Shown here piece after piece: positions 35,658 through 45,041 of a DNA stretch of 64,000 nt. How positions within the stretch are numbered: position 1 is the first letter of the stretch; the number at the start of each line of letters is the position of its first letter. A model generated the notes under the pieces. It did not search any database. It had not been told where the DNA came from and saw only the letters and a list, made by a program, of their open reading frames with translations. This stretch comes from Sinomonas sp. P10A9 (GTDB taxonomy: Bacteria > Actinomycetota > Actinomycetes > Actinomycetales > Micrococcaceae), in assembly GCF_041022165.1 (NCBI RefSeq), contig NZ_CP163302.1, forward strand, positions 3,162,001 to 3,226,000. The letters run 5' to 3'. Both the position numbers and the translations under genes were made by a program.

Positions 35658-38447
35658 ATGACGCCGAGCGCAGGGCAGAGCCGAACCCGATCCGACCAGC
35701 CGACGCCCACCACCGCCGAGCACCGCCGCCTCTCAGAGTCGCCCGGCGACACCGATCCGTGGCGCCTCTGGGGCCCGTACCTGGCGGCCCGGCAATGGGG
35801 CACCGTCCGTGAGGACTACTCCCCCGACGGCGATGCGTGGGACTACTTCCCGTTCGACCACGCCCATCGCCGCGCGTACCGGTGGGGCGAGGACGGCATT
35901 GCTGGGCTCTGCGACCGGTTCGGGTTCCTCAACCTCGGCGTGGCCCTCTGGAACGGGCGGGACGACCGCCTCAAGGAACGCTGGTTCGGCCTCACCAACG
36001 GCCAGGGCAACCACGGCGAGGACGTCAAGGAGCACTGGTGGCACCTCGACGCAACCCCCACCCACTCGTGGGCGAAGACGCTCTACCGCTATCCGCAGGC
36101 CGCCTACCCGTACGAGGATCTCGTGCGCACCAACGGCTCGCTGCCCCGCACGGCCCAGGAGTACGAGCTCGCCGACACGGGCGTCCTGGCCGAGGACCGC
36201 TTCTTCGACGTCGAGACGGTGCACGCGAAGGCCTCCCCCGATGACATCTGCGTGACCATCACCGCGACCAACCGCGGCCCGGACCCCGCGCCCCTGGACC
36301 TCATCGCCCAACTGTGGTTCCGCAACACCTGGGGATGGGGCCGGGACACGCGGGTCCCGGCCCTCCGGAGGCTGCGCGCCCCGGAGCTCTCGCCACCGTC
36401 GGTCGTGGCCCTCGAGGCGACGCACGGATTCCTCGGCCGCTACCTCCTCGCCGCCGACGGTTCCGGACCCCTCGGCGCACCTGAGGCCCTCTTCTGCGAC
36501 AACGAGAGCAACAGCGCGGCACTCTTCGATGGCGGCGAGAACCGCTCGCCGCACCCGAAAGACGCCGTGGACGCCGCCGTCGTACGCGGCGACCGTTCCC
36601 TGCTCAACCCGGCCGAAACCGGGACCAAGGCCGCGCTGCGGTGGCATGCGGACGCCGTCGCGCCCGGGGCGAGCGTGACCGTGCGCCTGCGGCTCACCGG
36701 TGAGATCCTGCCCGCGGACCCGTTCGGCCAGGGGTTCGACGACGTCCTCGCCGACCGCGAGCGCGAGGCGGACGAGTTCTACGCGACCGTGATCCCGGCC
36801 CCAGCCAGTGCTGGGGGCACGGGCAGTGCTGGGGCCCCGAGCAGGCTCGCAGGACCCGAGAGCCGCGAAAGCACGACGGCGGGCGACGCCTTCGTGGCCC
36901 GGCGCGCCTTCGCGGGGCTCCTGTGGGGCAAACAGCACTACCGCTACTCGGTGCGCGAGTGGCTCGAGGGCGATCCGGCATTCCCTCCGCCGCCGGACGG
37001 GCGCCGTGGGCCATCGGGCCGGAACACGGGCTGGCGGAACCTGGCGCTCGCCGACGTCATCAGCATGCCGGACGAATGGGAGTACCCGTGGTTCGCCTCG
37101 TGGGACCTCGCGTTCCACTGCGTCGCGCTCGCGCACGTCGACCCGGAGTTCGCCAAGAACCAGCTCGTGCTGCTGTGCCGCGAGTGGGCCATGCACCCGG
37201 ATGGGCAGCTTCCGGCCTACGAATGGGCGTTCGGGGATGTGAACCCGCCCGTGCACGCGTGGGCCGCGTGGCAGGTGTACCTCCTCGACGGCGCGCGGGA
37301 CACGGACTTCCTCATGCGCGTCTTCGCGAAGCTGCTCCTGAACTTCTCGTGGTGGGTCAACCGGAAGGACGCGGATGGCTCCAACCTGTTCGAGGGCGGC
37401 TTCCTCGGCATGGACAACATCGGCCTGTTCGACCGATCGAAGGATCTCCCGGCGGGCCACCGGCTCGAGCAGTCGGACGCGACGAGCTGGATGGCGTTCT
37501 CGTGCCTGACCATGATGCGGATCGCGCTCGAGCTGGCCCGCGAGGACCGGGTCTGGGACGATCTGGCGACCAAGTTCCTCGAGCATTTCCTCGCCATCGC
37601 AGAGGCCATGGAGGCATTCGGCAGCTCGGAGGTGTCCCTGTGGGACGAGGCCGACGGCTTCTTCTACGACGTGCTCCTCGGCGAGGACGGCTCCCAGCAG
37701 CGACTCCCGGTGCGCTCGATGGTCGGGCTCCTCCCGCTCCTCGCAGTGGCGGTCGCGCCGGAAGCAATGACGTCCGCCCTGCCCGACTACGCGCAGAGCC
37801 TCCATTGGCTCCAGCGGCACCGGCCCGACGCGACGGACGCCCTCATCCGCAGCGGCGACGGCGGGACCACGCTCGCGATCCTGCACGGAGAAAGGCTCGA
37901 CCGCGTCCTGACGCGGCTGTTCGACGAGCAGGAGTTCCTCTCGCCCTTCGGCCTCCGATCGCTCTCCGCGGCCTACCGGGAGCCGTTCACGGTCGACGTC
38001 GCGGGGACACCGATGTCCATCGCCTACCTTCCGGGCGAATCGGACTCGGGTCTCTTCGGCGGGAACTCGAACTGGCGCGGACCCGTGTGGTTCCCCGTCA
38101 ATGTTCTTGTCGCGGACGCCCTGGCCGTGTATGCCCAGGGCGTCGGGCAGGGCCTCGAGGTCGAGTTCCCCACCGGCTCGGGCACGAGGATCCCGCTTGC
38201 CGCGGCCGCGCGCGACATTGAGGACCGCCTGATCCGGCTGTTCCGGCCGGGCGGCGGAGACCCCAGCAACAGTGGTGCGGACACCGGCCGGAGGCCCAGC
38301 ACCCCGCGCGCCCACCCCGCAGGCCCGCTCTGGGACGCCCACCCGACCTTCAGCGAGTACTTCCACGGCGACACCGGCGCGGGCCTCGGCGCGTCCCACC
38401 AGACCGGCTGGACGGCCCTCGTGGCCCATCTCATCTGCCGCCGCTGA
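35658..38447 (+). CDS. GH63-like glycoside hydrolase
   Basis: The 929-residue protein looks like the bacterial GH63/MGH1-like glucosidase group. An N-terminal domain starts RLWGPYLAARQWGTVREDYS and contains WGEDGIAGLCDRFGFLNLGV. A C-terminal (alpha/alpha)6 catalytic region has SMPDEWEYPWFASWDLAFH and the GH63 hallmark GGNSNWRGPVWFPVN. Such enzymes cleave alpha-glucosides or mannosylglycerate; specificity cannot be assigned. A low-complexity Gly/Ala linker lies near 375-400. There is no signal peptide, so it is probably cytosolic. ATG at 35658 is chosen for family fit. It sits between menD and menC as a plus-strand gene. Confidence 0.83.
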   Translation: MTPSAGQSRTRSDQPTPTTAEHRRLSESPGDTDPWRLWGPYLAARQWGTVREDYSPDGDAWDYFPFDHAHRRAYRWGEDGIAGLCDRFGFLNLGVALWNGRDDRLKERWFGLTNGQGNHGEDVKEHWWHLDATPTHSWAKTLYRYPQAAYPYEDLVRTNGSLPRTAQEYELADTGVLAEDRFFDVETVHAKASPDDICVTITATNRGPDPAPLDLIAQLWFRNTWGWGRDTRVPALRRLRAPELSPPSVVALEATHGFLGRYLLAADGSGPLGAPEALFCDNESNSAALFDGGENRSPHPKDAVDAAVVRGDRSLLNPAETGTKAALRWHADAVAPGASVTVRLRLTGEILPADPFGQGFDDVLADREREADEFYATVIPAPASAGGTGSAGAPSRLAGPESRESTTAGDAFVARRAFAGLLWGKQHYRYSVREWLEGDPAFPPPPDGRRGPSGRNTGWRNLALADVISMPDEWEYPWFASWDLAFHCVALAHVDPEFAKNQLVLLCREWAMHPDGQLPAYEWAFGDVNPPVHAWAAWQVYLLDGARDTDFLMRVFAKLLLNFSWWVNRKDADGSNLFEGGFLGMDNIGLFDRSKDLPAGHRLEQSDATSWMAFSCLTMMRIALELAREDRVWDDLATKFLEHFLAIAEAMEAFGSSEVSLWDEADGFFYDVLLGEDGSQQRLPVRSMVGLLPLLAVAVAPEAMTSALPDYAQSLHWLQRHRPDATDALIRSGDGGTTLAILHGERLDRVLTRLFDEQEFLSPFGLRSLSAAYREPFTVDVAGTPMSIAYLPGESDSGLFGGNSNWRGPVWFPVNVLVADALAVYAQGVGQGLEVEFPTGSGTRIPLAAAARDIEDRLIRLFRPGGGDPSNSGADTGRRPSTPRAHPAGPLWDAHPTFSEYFHGDTGAGLGASHQTGWTALVAHLICRR

Positions 38448-38508
38448 CCCGGCCCGGGACCCGGACGCCTCCCGAATCCGTCAGTGGGTGACCCCCAGAG
38501 GGCGACCC

Positions 38509-39540
38509 TCAGATGGCGGGGCGGGCAGCGGCGAGGACGGCGTGGCAGCGGCGGATGCGCTCGAGCCACCACTCACGCCGCTCGGCCGGCGCCGCGAAGC
38601 GCGCGAGAAGCTCGGGGTCCGGGGTGGCCCGCTCCATGAGACGGTCCGCCGAGATGAAGCCGCCGTCCGGCACCAGAGGCGAGCGCACGACGTCGTGCGC
38701 GAGGAGCGCCCCCGTGCCGAGCCCGCACGCGTGCGGCAGCGACGGAAGCGCCGCCGCGAGCGCGACGCCCGCGGCGAGGCCCACCGACGTGTCCAGCGCC
38801 GAGCTCACGACGGCGGGCAGCCCCGCCTCGCGCACGATCTCCAGGGCCCGACGCACCCCGCCGAGGGGCGCGGCCTTGACGATGATGAGGTCGGCGGCGC
38901 GGGCGCGGGCCACGCGGAGCGGGTCCTCGGCCTTGCGCACGGCCTCGTCGGCGGCGATCCGCACGGGCGTCCCGCGGGCCTCGAGCAGCGCACGCACCTC
39001 GGCGAGCCCATTGATCCCGGGCACGGGCTGTTCGGCATACTCGAGGCCGAACTCCCCGAGGAGGGTGAGCGCCTCGACGGCCTCGGCGACCGTCCAGCCG
39101 GCGTTGGCGTCGACGCGCAGGTCGGCCTCGGGAAGGGCCTCGCGCACGGCGGCGACCCGTGCGACGTCGTCGGCAAGGGACTGCCCGCGCTCGGCGACCT
39201 TCACCTTCACGGCGTCGACTGGGCCGAAGGCCGCGAGCACGTCCCGCACCTGCCCCGCAGGGACTGCGGGTACCGTGGCGTTGACCGGAACCCGCTCCCG
39301 GACTGGAGCTGGGAACCCCTCCCACGCGGCCTCGATGCCGGAGGCGAGCCAGCGGGAGGCCTCGGCGTCGTCGTACTCGAGGAATGGCGCGAACTCGCCC
39401 CACCCTGCCGGGCCCCGCAGGAGCAGCGCCTCGCGCTCGGTCACGCCTCTGAACTTCACGCGCATCGGCAGCCGGACGACGGCGGCACCGGCCTCAAGCT
39501 CCGAAAGGTCGGGCAATGTGGGGGGCCAGACAGCGCTCAT
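38509..39540 (-). CDS. menC: o-succinylbenzoate synthase
   Basis: The 343-residue enolase-superfamily enzyme dehydrates SHCHC to o-succinylbenzoate. Visible catalytic elements are the KxK motif in DAVKVKVAERG, metal ligands in LRVDANAGW, YAEQPV and IAADEAV, and the second-side Lys in LIIVKAAPLGG. Its start overlaps the membrane-protease-like gene by 4 nt (ATGA). Convergent with the GH63 gene. Confidence 0.92.
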   Translation of the reverse strand: MSAVWPPTLPDLSELEAGAAVVRLPMRVKFRGVTEREALLLRGPAGWGEFAPFLEYDDAEASRWLASGIEAAWEGFPAPVRERVPVNATVPAVPAGQVRDVLAAFGPVDAVKVKVAERGQSLADDVARVAAVREALPEADLRVDANAGWTVAEAVEALTLLGEFGLEYAEQPVPGINGLAEVRALLEARGTPVRIAADEAVRKAEDPLRVARARAADLIIVKAAPLGGVRRALEIVREAGLPAVVSSALDTSVGLAAGVALAAALPSLPHACGLGTGALLAHDVVRSPLVPDGGFISADRLMERATPDPELLARFAAPAERREWWLERIRRCHAVLAAARPAI

Positions 39541-40280
39541 GCGCCCACTGTAAGCACGGCGCCGGCCAGGACGGCCCACGAGGCAAGGCCTGCGAGCGCG
39601 ATGACAGTGGCGAACGCGAAGAGCCACACGGCCGAGGGAACCCCGGTCCTGCGGGACAGGATGTAGGCGTCCGAGCTGCCGAGCTCCCGGCGACGCGACG
39701 TGTGCACCGAGACGACGTTCCACCAGTCGCGCGCGGCGCCGACCACGAGCGCGAGTCCGACCGCGAGGGTCAGGTGACCCTGGACATCCGGCGGGACCGC
39801 CACGACGATCACGGCGACGGCGAGGATGGCTCCGGAGAGGATGAACACCCCGGCCATGTTCCTGATGAACAGGAACACGAGGACGAGGAGCACCATCGAG
39901 ACCGACAGCGCTGCCCGCCCGAACCCTGCCGCGGACGCCCAGACGAGCACCGCCCCCACCACGGCGGGCGACGGGTACCCCCAGAAGCCGAACCACACTG
40001 CCCGGCCTCGGCCCACACCGTGGGTCGTGCCGCCCTGGTCCAGGCGCAGCGTGATGCCCGTGACGCGCATTCCGGTCGCGAGCCCCGCGAACGCGTGCCC
40101 CAGCTCATGGACGATGGTCACGAACCGGCCGAAGAACTGCCACAGGACCGGGACCACGCACAGCGCGGCCGCCGCACCGAGAAGGAGCGCGAGCTCCGTG
40201 GGCGGCACCACGAGGGGATCCGTGCGGGCGAACCCCTGCACGAACCCGTTGACGAACTCCTGCCACCAGTCTTGGATCAC
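39537..40280 (-). CDS. M50B-family membrane metalloprotease-like protein
   Basis: The 247-residue polytopic membrane protein has the zinc motif HELGHAF near residues 58-64, following a helix (LALLLGAAAALCVVPVLW). Four or more hydrophobic segments follow. A second-ligand NPDG-type motif is not obvious, so activity as a site-2 protease is unproven. The GTG start at 40280 fits better than the upstream open frame, which has no membrane character. It is coupled to menC by a 4-nt overlap but has no evident role in menaquinone synthesis. It is divergent from lacI. Confidence 0.78.
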   Translation of the reverse strand: MIQDWWQEFVNGFVQGFARTDPLVVPPTELALLLGAAAALCVVPVLWQFFGRFVTIVHELGHAFAGLATGMRVTGITLRLDQGGTTHGVGRGRAVWFGFWGYPSPAVVGAVLVWASAAGFGRAALSVSMVLLVLVFLFIRNMAGVFILSGAILAVAVIVVAVPPDVQGHLTLAVGLALVVGAARDWWNVVSVHTSRRRELGSSDAYILSRRTGVPSAVWLFAFATVIALAGLASWAVLAGAVLTVGA

Positions 40281-40353
40281 GGTTCCCGAGGGTATCGGAG
40301 GCGGCTGTGAGGCGCGGCATCGGGGCGAGAGGCGCGGGCGCACAGCCAACCGC

Positions 40354-40371
40354 ACACGTGTCAGGTACACT
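40354..40371 (+). promoter_or_regulatory. LacI-type operator half-site and -10 box upstream of lacI
   Basis: ACACGTGTCAGG (from 40354) matches the operator copy at 47514-47529. TACACT (40366-40371) ends 6 nt before the lacI ATG. This suggests a leaderless, autoregulated lacI transcript. Confidence 0.5.
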
Positions 40372-40377
40372 GCGGCC

Positions 40378-41466
40378 ATGACCCGTAAGGCCACAGCACT
40401 CGACGTCGCGCACCGCGCGGGCGTGTCCCGCAGCGCCGTCTCGCTCGTGCTCAACGGGCGGGGGGATGGCAACGTCGCGAAGGAGGCCCAAGAGCGCATC
40501 CTCGCGGCGGCCGCGGAGCTGAGCTACACGCCCAATGCGATCGCGCGGAGCCTGCGCGACCGGCGCTCCCGCGTCATCGGACTCGTCTCCGACGAGGCTG
40601 TCACGAGCCCGTTCGACGGCGAGATCATCGCCGGCGCGGACGCGCTCGCCCGCAGCCACGGCTTCGTGACCCTCGCCACCGACACCGAGCAGGACGCGGG
40701 CCGCGACCTCGACGCCGTCCGCACGCTCCTGGACCGCCAGGTCGACGGGCTCATCTACGTCACGGTGGGCCTCCACGAGCTGCATGTGCCCCGTGGCATG
40801 CTCAGCGTCCCCTCGGCGCTCGCGAACTGCTACGCCGCCCCGGACTCCCCGGCGGGCGCGGCGGGCCTGCCGTCGATCCAGCCCGACGAGGTGCGGGGCG
40901 GGCACGACGCCGCCGCGCACCTCATCCGCCTCGGCCACCGTCGCATCGCCTTCCTCGGGGGCCTGTACTCCTCGCCCGCGGTCGCACTCCGCGAGGCCGG
41001 GTTCCGCGCCGCGATGGCCGAGGCGAGTCTCCCCGTGCGCGAGGAGTGGGTCATCGAGGCGGGCTGGGACTTCGCGCCGGGGCACCATGCCGCCACGGCA
41101 CTGCTCTCGGCGCCTCCCGAGGAGCGTCCCACCGCGCTCCTGGCGGGCAACGACCGCGCGGCGGTCGGCATGGTGCTCGCCGCCGCGCGCCTCGGGCTCG
41201 AGGTCCCCCGCGACGTCTCCATCATGGGCTACGACAACGAACGGCGTGTCGCCGAGGTCATGGTGCCTCCGCTCAGCACTGTCGCACTCCCCCTCCGGAC
41301 CATCGGCGAGGAGGCCATGCGGGCCGTCCTCGCGGCCCTCGACGCCGGGGGTCCACTGCCGCCACGCACGACGGCGGGCGGCGGCTCGGGCACGTCGCCT
41401 GCGGAGCCGCTGCTGGTCCCCTGCACGCTCGTGGCGCGCGAGTCGACCGGTCCAGCGGCAACGTAG
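40378..41466 (+). CDS. LacI-family transcriptional regulator
   Basis: The 362-residue protein has an N-terminal LacI helix-turn-helix (ATALDVAHRAGVSRSAVSLV) with hinge YTPNAIARSLRDRRSRVIGL. A periplasmic-binding-protein-like sensor follows (GYDN, PRDVSIMGYD). The ACACGTGTCA element upstream of it also occurs in the promoter of the sugar ABC/GH32 operon at 42.7-47.4 kb, so that operon is the probable target and a fructose- or sucrose-type sugar the probable inducer. A broken HEPN-like gene now separates regulator and operon. Confidence 0.9.
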   Translation: MTRKATALDVAHRAGVSRSAVSLVLNGRGDGNVAKEAQERILAAAAELSYTPNAIARSLRDRRSRVIGLVSDEAVTSPFDGEIIAGADALARSHGFVTLATDTEQDAGRDLDAVRTLLDRQVDGLIYVTVGLHELHVPRGMLSVPSALANCYAAPDSPAGAAGLPSIQPDEVRGGHDAAAHLIRLGHRRIAFLGGLYSSPAVALREAGFRAAMAEASLPVREEWVIEAGWDFAPGHHAATALLSAPPEERPTALLAGNDRAAVGMVLAAARLGLEVPRDVSIMGYDNERRVAEVMVPPLSTVALPLRTIGEEAMRAVLAALDAGGPLPPRTTAGGGSGTSPAEPLLVPCTLVARESTGPAAT

Positions 41467-41776
41467 GACCGGTGCTGGCACCGAAGCGGCACGGCGCAGG
41501 ACGCGCCTCTCACCCCACCTCCCCGGAACGTTGAGCGGCCTCCTCTTCCCCGTCCGCGGGGGCCGCACACGGGCAACCCTGCATGTTACGAACACACCGT
41601 GTCGGCTCGCTAACGAGGTGGCACCGCATGTCGGTGGCGCAGATGACCTCCGGCCTGCGGTAACTGTTTACCTGAAGCCTCGCGACTTGCGGGGCAGGTG
41701 GGGCTGCAATGGTCGGTGGCCCAAACCGAACGAGATGGGCTTCTGATCGCAGGCCGCAAAAGGTAAGGCGCAGTCC
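41467..41776. other. 310-nt intergenic region entering lower-GC DNA
   Basis: No gene is seen. A 9-bp inverted pair, CGGCCTGCG (41651-41659) and CGCAGGCCG (41748-41756), flanks an 88-nt segment. Base composition falls from about 41770 onward, coinciding with the HEPN-like gene. The short pair could be a structural or insertion trace; that is speculation. Confidence 0.35.
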
Positions 41777-42645
41777 GTGGAAAAAAGAACCACACGTGGA
41801 TACATATTCATCGGTACCGCTATTCGCTATCTCATGGATACCGGGGCTGGCGCTCCGATTTTTGGCAAAGGCAGAATTGCATTCAACGTTCGCGAACTTG
41901 ACGTCTTTTTGACCGTGTACGAGTTCCACGTATCCGCTCGTCTATTCAGGCGTATCACCACAATGGTCGATGATTGGGAGCAGCAGGCTGGCTTGCCGAA
42001 CAGTAGCCATTGGCAGTTGGGCGACCTCGTTGAAGCCGACGACCCGACCGAACCAGGAACTGAGGCTCTAGCTTTGGCTCCCGCAGTCTCCGAGAGGAAG
42101 ATGTCGACCGACAACTCACCGCTGATGAGGCGGCGGAGCTCGTTCAGGCTGCCGGGATGGTTCGGGAGGCGCTCCTTGCCGAGGCGGAGGGGACGGTCAA
42201 CTACGTCGCCTCGGACAAGAGGTATACGGTTCGCAAGCTCACGGAGGAGTTCACTAGCCTCATGGCTCACGGGGTCTATGACGCGCTTCCTGAGATTGCG
42301 CAGCGAGATTTCAGGGAGGCAGGCAAGTGCATCGCCTACGAGTTGCCCACATCTGCCGCCTTCCACCTGATGCGCGGGACAGAAGCAGTGCTGAGGCACT
42401 ATTACGAGCAGAAGGTGAGGAGAAGCAGGATCGGGGAACCTCGAATGTGGGGCCCTATTACTAACCACTTGAAGGACAAGAAGACGCCTTCAGGGTTAAT
42501 CGAGGCTCTGGACAACATCCGGAGGAACTATCGGAATCCCACTCAGCATCCTGATAAGATCTACGACTTGGATGAAGCTCAAGACTTGCTCTCGCTCAGC
42601 CTCGATGTGACAAACCGGATGATGCGTGACCTCTTGGTGCAATGA
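41777..42645 (+). pseudogene. frameshifted HEPN-like gene
   Basis: Two frames together look like one protein of about 290 residues. Frame A starts at GTG 41777 (VEKRTTRGYIFIGTAIRY) and reads sensibly to about 42105. Frame B takes over after a TGA at 42061 with LREEDVDRQLTADEAAEL and continues to 42645. The second part contains SAAFHLMRGTEAVLRHYYEQ and an R-x4-H motif in NYRNPTQHP, as in HEPN RNase domains. GC content (about 52-62% in sampled lines) is well below the neighbours, indicating transfer. Frame B alone from ATG 42157 (162 aa) could still be expressed. Confidence 0.6.
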
Positions 42646-42685
42646 GCAGGCGTGTTGTCTAGCCGAGAGCGTGAGGGTGTGAGTC

Positions 42686-44089
42686 CTACTTCCCGGGCAC
42701 CGCGAGGCGCCAGGCCCTCAAGGCGACGCCGGGGCCGAGGTCGAGCCAGTACGTCTCCTCGCCACGGGGATACGCGCGCAGGGTCGTCGGGACGCCGCCA
42801 GCCCGGTAGACCTCGATGATCGAGGCGTCGAGGAGCACGCGCACCTCGTCGCCCGCCGCGAGCTCGCCCTCCCAGACGAGCTGTTCGCCGAGCGGGTCCC
42901 CGGCCGCACCGAGCACGAGGCGCACAGCTCCCGAGCCGGTGAGCACCGCCTCGGCCTGATCCGGCAGCGGCAGGTGCGTGCCGCCGTCGTGCACGGAGCC
43001 CGTGACCGGCGCGATTTCCGCGGCTCGCAGCGCGGCGAGCTCGGACGCGGGGCGCACCTCGACGGCATCGCCGCGCACGGCCAGCTCCCGCGGGAAAGTG
43101 AGCGCGCCGGACCAGCCGACGGCGTCGCAGTCCTCCTGGCTCCGGCCCCGGACCCCGGCCGGCGCGGCCTCCTTGGCCCACCCCCACACGAGGACCCGCT
43201 TGGGCGCGCCTGCCGAGGCAGGGACCTGGACGGCCTGCGGCGCGTAGAACGAACTTCCCAGGTCCGTGAGGCCGGTGGCCCGGTGGGAGAACACGGGCAG
43301 CCCAGTGGCGGGGTCCTGCGCGAGCGATCCCACGAGGTGCCCCACACCGGTGAGCTGGTCGTCGCGCCACAGCGAGACCACGGCCGCCCAGGAGTCCCCC
43401 GAGTGGACGAGCTGCGGGCACTCCCAGATGTTCGCCTCGGGCAGTCCGGCCGCCACGGGGTCCTCCGACGTGAGCCACACGCCGTGGTATTCCCACGCGG
43501 ACAGGTCGTCGGCGCCGTACAGAAGCAGAGCAGCGTGCCCGGAGTCGAGGCCGGCGCCCTGGAGGGCCCACCGACGCCCGGCGAATTCGAAAACGAACGG
43601 GTCGCGGACCGCGACGACGCGCGGGTCGGCGGGCATCCCGGCGGCCACGGTACCGTCTTGCGTCCATGCCTCGAGGTCTACCGAGCCGCGGGCGAGCACC
43701 ACCTGCGAGCGACCGGAACCGTCCACAACACCCGAATACACAGCCGTCGGCACGCCGGCGTCGTGGGTGACGACGCCGGTCCAGCACCCGTAGGCGTCCG
43801 GCCCGCCCTCCTGCGGCGCGAGCGCCACAGGGTGGGCGTCCCAGCACACGAGGTCGGCCGAGCTCATGTGGCCCCAGTGGATGCGGTGGTGGCGCGCCGA
43901 CTCGGGGTTGTACTGGAAGAACACGTGCCAGCGCCCGTCGGCGAAGGCGACGCCGTTGGGGTCGTTGACCCAGCCCTGGTCGGGACGCGGGTGGAGGCGG
44001 GGGAAGGAGCGGTCCGGGTGCGCTGCCGACGCCGCCATGGAAGCTTGGACCGGCGCGACAGTAACGGGTGCGGGGTGCACGGAGGTCAT
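42686..44089 (-). CDS. GH32 beta-fructosidase
   Basis: The 467-residue enzyme has GH32 motifs in order: HPRPDQGWVNDPNGVAFADG (nucleophile Asp in WVNDPNG), WGHMSSADLVCWDAHPVAL, VAVRDPFVFEF (transition-state Asp in RDP) and NIWECPQLV (acid/base Glu in EC). A C-terminal beta-sandwich follows. It hydrolyses sucrose, fructo-oligosaccharides or levan fragments. Lacking a signal peptide, it is probably cytosolic and acts after import by the ABC transporter encoded upstream, 11 nt away. Confidence 0.92.
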   Translation of the reverse strand: MTSVHPAPVTVAPVQASMAASAAHPDRSFPRLHPRPDQGWVNDPNGVAFADGRWHVFFQYNPESARHHRIHWGHMSSADLVCWDAHPVALAPQEGGPDAYGCWTGVVTHDAGVPTAVYSGVVDGSGRSQVVLARGSVDLEAWTQDGTVAAGMPADPRVVAVRDPFVFEFAGRRWALQGAGLDSGHAALLLYGADDLSAWEYHGVWLTSEDPVAAGLPEANIWECPQLVHSGDSWAAVVSLWRDDQLTGVGHLVGSLAQDPATGLPVFSHRATGLTDLGSSFYAPQAVQVPASAGAPKRVLVWGWAKEAAPAGVRGRSQEDCDAVGWSGALTFPRELAVRGDAVEVRPASELAALRAAEIAPVTGSVHDGGTHLPLPDQAEAVLTGSGAVRLVLGAAGDPLGEQLVWEGELAAGDEVRVLLDASIIEVYRAGGVPTTLRAYPRGEETYWLDLGPGVALRAWRLAVPGK

Positions 44090-44100
44090 GGAGGTGCTTT

Positions 44101-45033
44101 CTACTTGCCGGCGCCGGCGGTGAGGCCGTCGCGGAGGGTGCGCTGGCCGACGAGGAAGACGATCAGCGCAGGGATCATGGACAGGACGACGCCGGCGAGG
44201 ACCACGGAGATGCTCCCAGTGCCCATGTTGCCCTGGAGGGACACGAGGCCGAGGGGCAGCGTGAAGTTCTGCTCGGAGATGGTCAGGATGAGGGGCCGGA
44301 AGAACTCGTTCCAGTGGAAGTTGAAGGCGAGGATCCCCACGATCGCGAGGCCCGGCATGGCCAGCGGCGCATAGACGGAGCGGAAGATGCGGAACGGGGA
44401 CGCGCCGTCGATCGCGGCGGCCTCGGCGAGCTCCGCGGGGAGCCCGAGGAAGTACTGCCGCATGAGGAACGTGCCGAACGCGGTGGGGATGGCCGGGAGG
44501 ATGAGCGCCAGGAGCGTGTCGGAGAGGCCCATGCCGCGGATGAGCATGAACACGGGCACGATCGTGACCTGGACCGGGACCATCATGGTCGCGAGGACGA
44601 GGGAGAAGAGGGCGCCCTTCCCCTTGAACTTCAGGAACGCGAACGCGTAGCCCGCGAGCGCCGCGGAGAACATCTGGCCGAGGGCGATGAGCCCCGTGAC
44701 GAGGGCGCTGTTTAGCACGAGCAGGGCCATGTCGACCTGCTTGAAGACCTGCGCGTAGGAGCTGAAGTCCGGGTTGAGGGGGAGGAATGCGGGCGGCAGC
44801 TTGAGCGAGTCCGCCGGGGGCCGCAGCGACGTCGACAGGGTCCACAGGACGGGTCCGAGCGTGAGCGCCGCGGCCAGGATGAGGACCGCGATGCGGCCGG
44901 CGAGGGACCAGTCGAGCGGGCGACGGCGGCGTGTCGCCCAGGGGCGCGGGCTGCGGTCCTGCTGCACGGGACTGCCAGAGCGGGCTCGCCGGTTCGAAGG
45001 GGTTGCGGGGACGGGGGTCGCGGTGGTGGTCAT
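44101..45033 (-). CDS. sugar ABC transporter permease, MalG family
   Basis: The 310-residue permease has a basic N-terminus of about 45 residues and six hydrophobic segments. The EAA loop reads ELAEAAAIDGASPFRIFRSVYAPLA, and the C-terminal region has FNFHWNEFFRPLILT. It is the second permease of a carbohydrate importer (CUT1 class). No ATPase gene is in the operon, so a shared MsiK-type ATPase encoded elsewhere is likely; that is inference from family practice. ATG at 45033 lies 8 nt past the upstream permease stop. Confidence 0.9.
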   Translation of the reverse strand: MTTTATPVPATPSNRRARSGSPVQQDRSPRPWATRRRRPLDWSLAGRIAVLILAAALTLGPVLWTLSTSLRPPADSLKLPPAFLPLNPDFSSYAQVFKQVDMALLVLNSALVTGLIALGQMFSAALAGYAFAFLKFKGKGALFSLVLATMMVPVQVTIVPVFMLIRGMGLSDTLLALILPAIPTAFGTFLMRQYFLGLPAELAEAAAIDGASPFRIFRSVYAPLAMPGLAIVGILAFNFHWNEFFRPLILTISEQNFTLPLGLVSLQGNMGTGSISVVLAGVVLSMIPALIVFLVGQRTLRDGLTAGAGK

Positions 45034-45041
45034 GGTGGGCC

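Noticed and set aside
33807..38447. A 1546-codon plus-strand open frame
   Set aside because: Its first ~617 codons run antisense to menD and have no family character; only the part from ATG 35658 is the glycosidase. Long antisense frames are expected at this GC content.
41651..41756. Insertion-sequence ends or attachment site near the HEPN-like gene
   Set aside because: Only a 9-bp inverted pair is visible, with no transposase, integrase or tRNA gene nearby.
42157..42645. An intact 162-aa gene starting at ATG 42157
   Set aside because: The same frame reads meaningfully upstream (LREEDVDRQLTADEAAEL) to a TGA at 42061 and the other frame completes the N-terminus, so a broken longer gene is more likely; internal expression is still possible.
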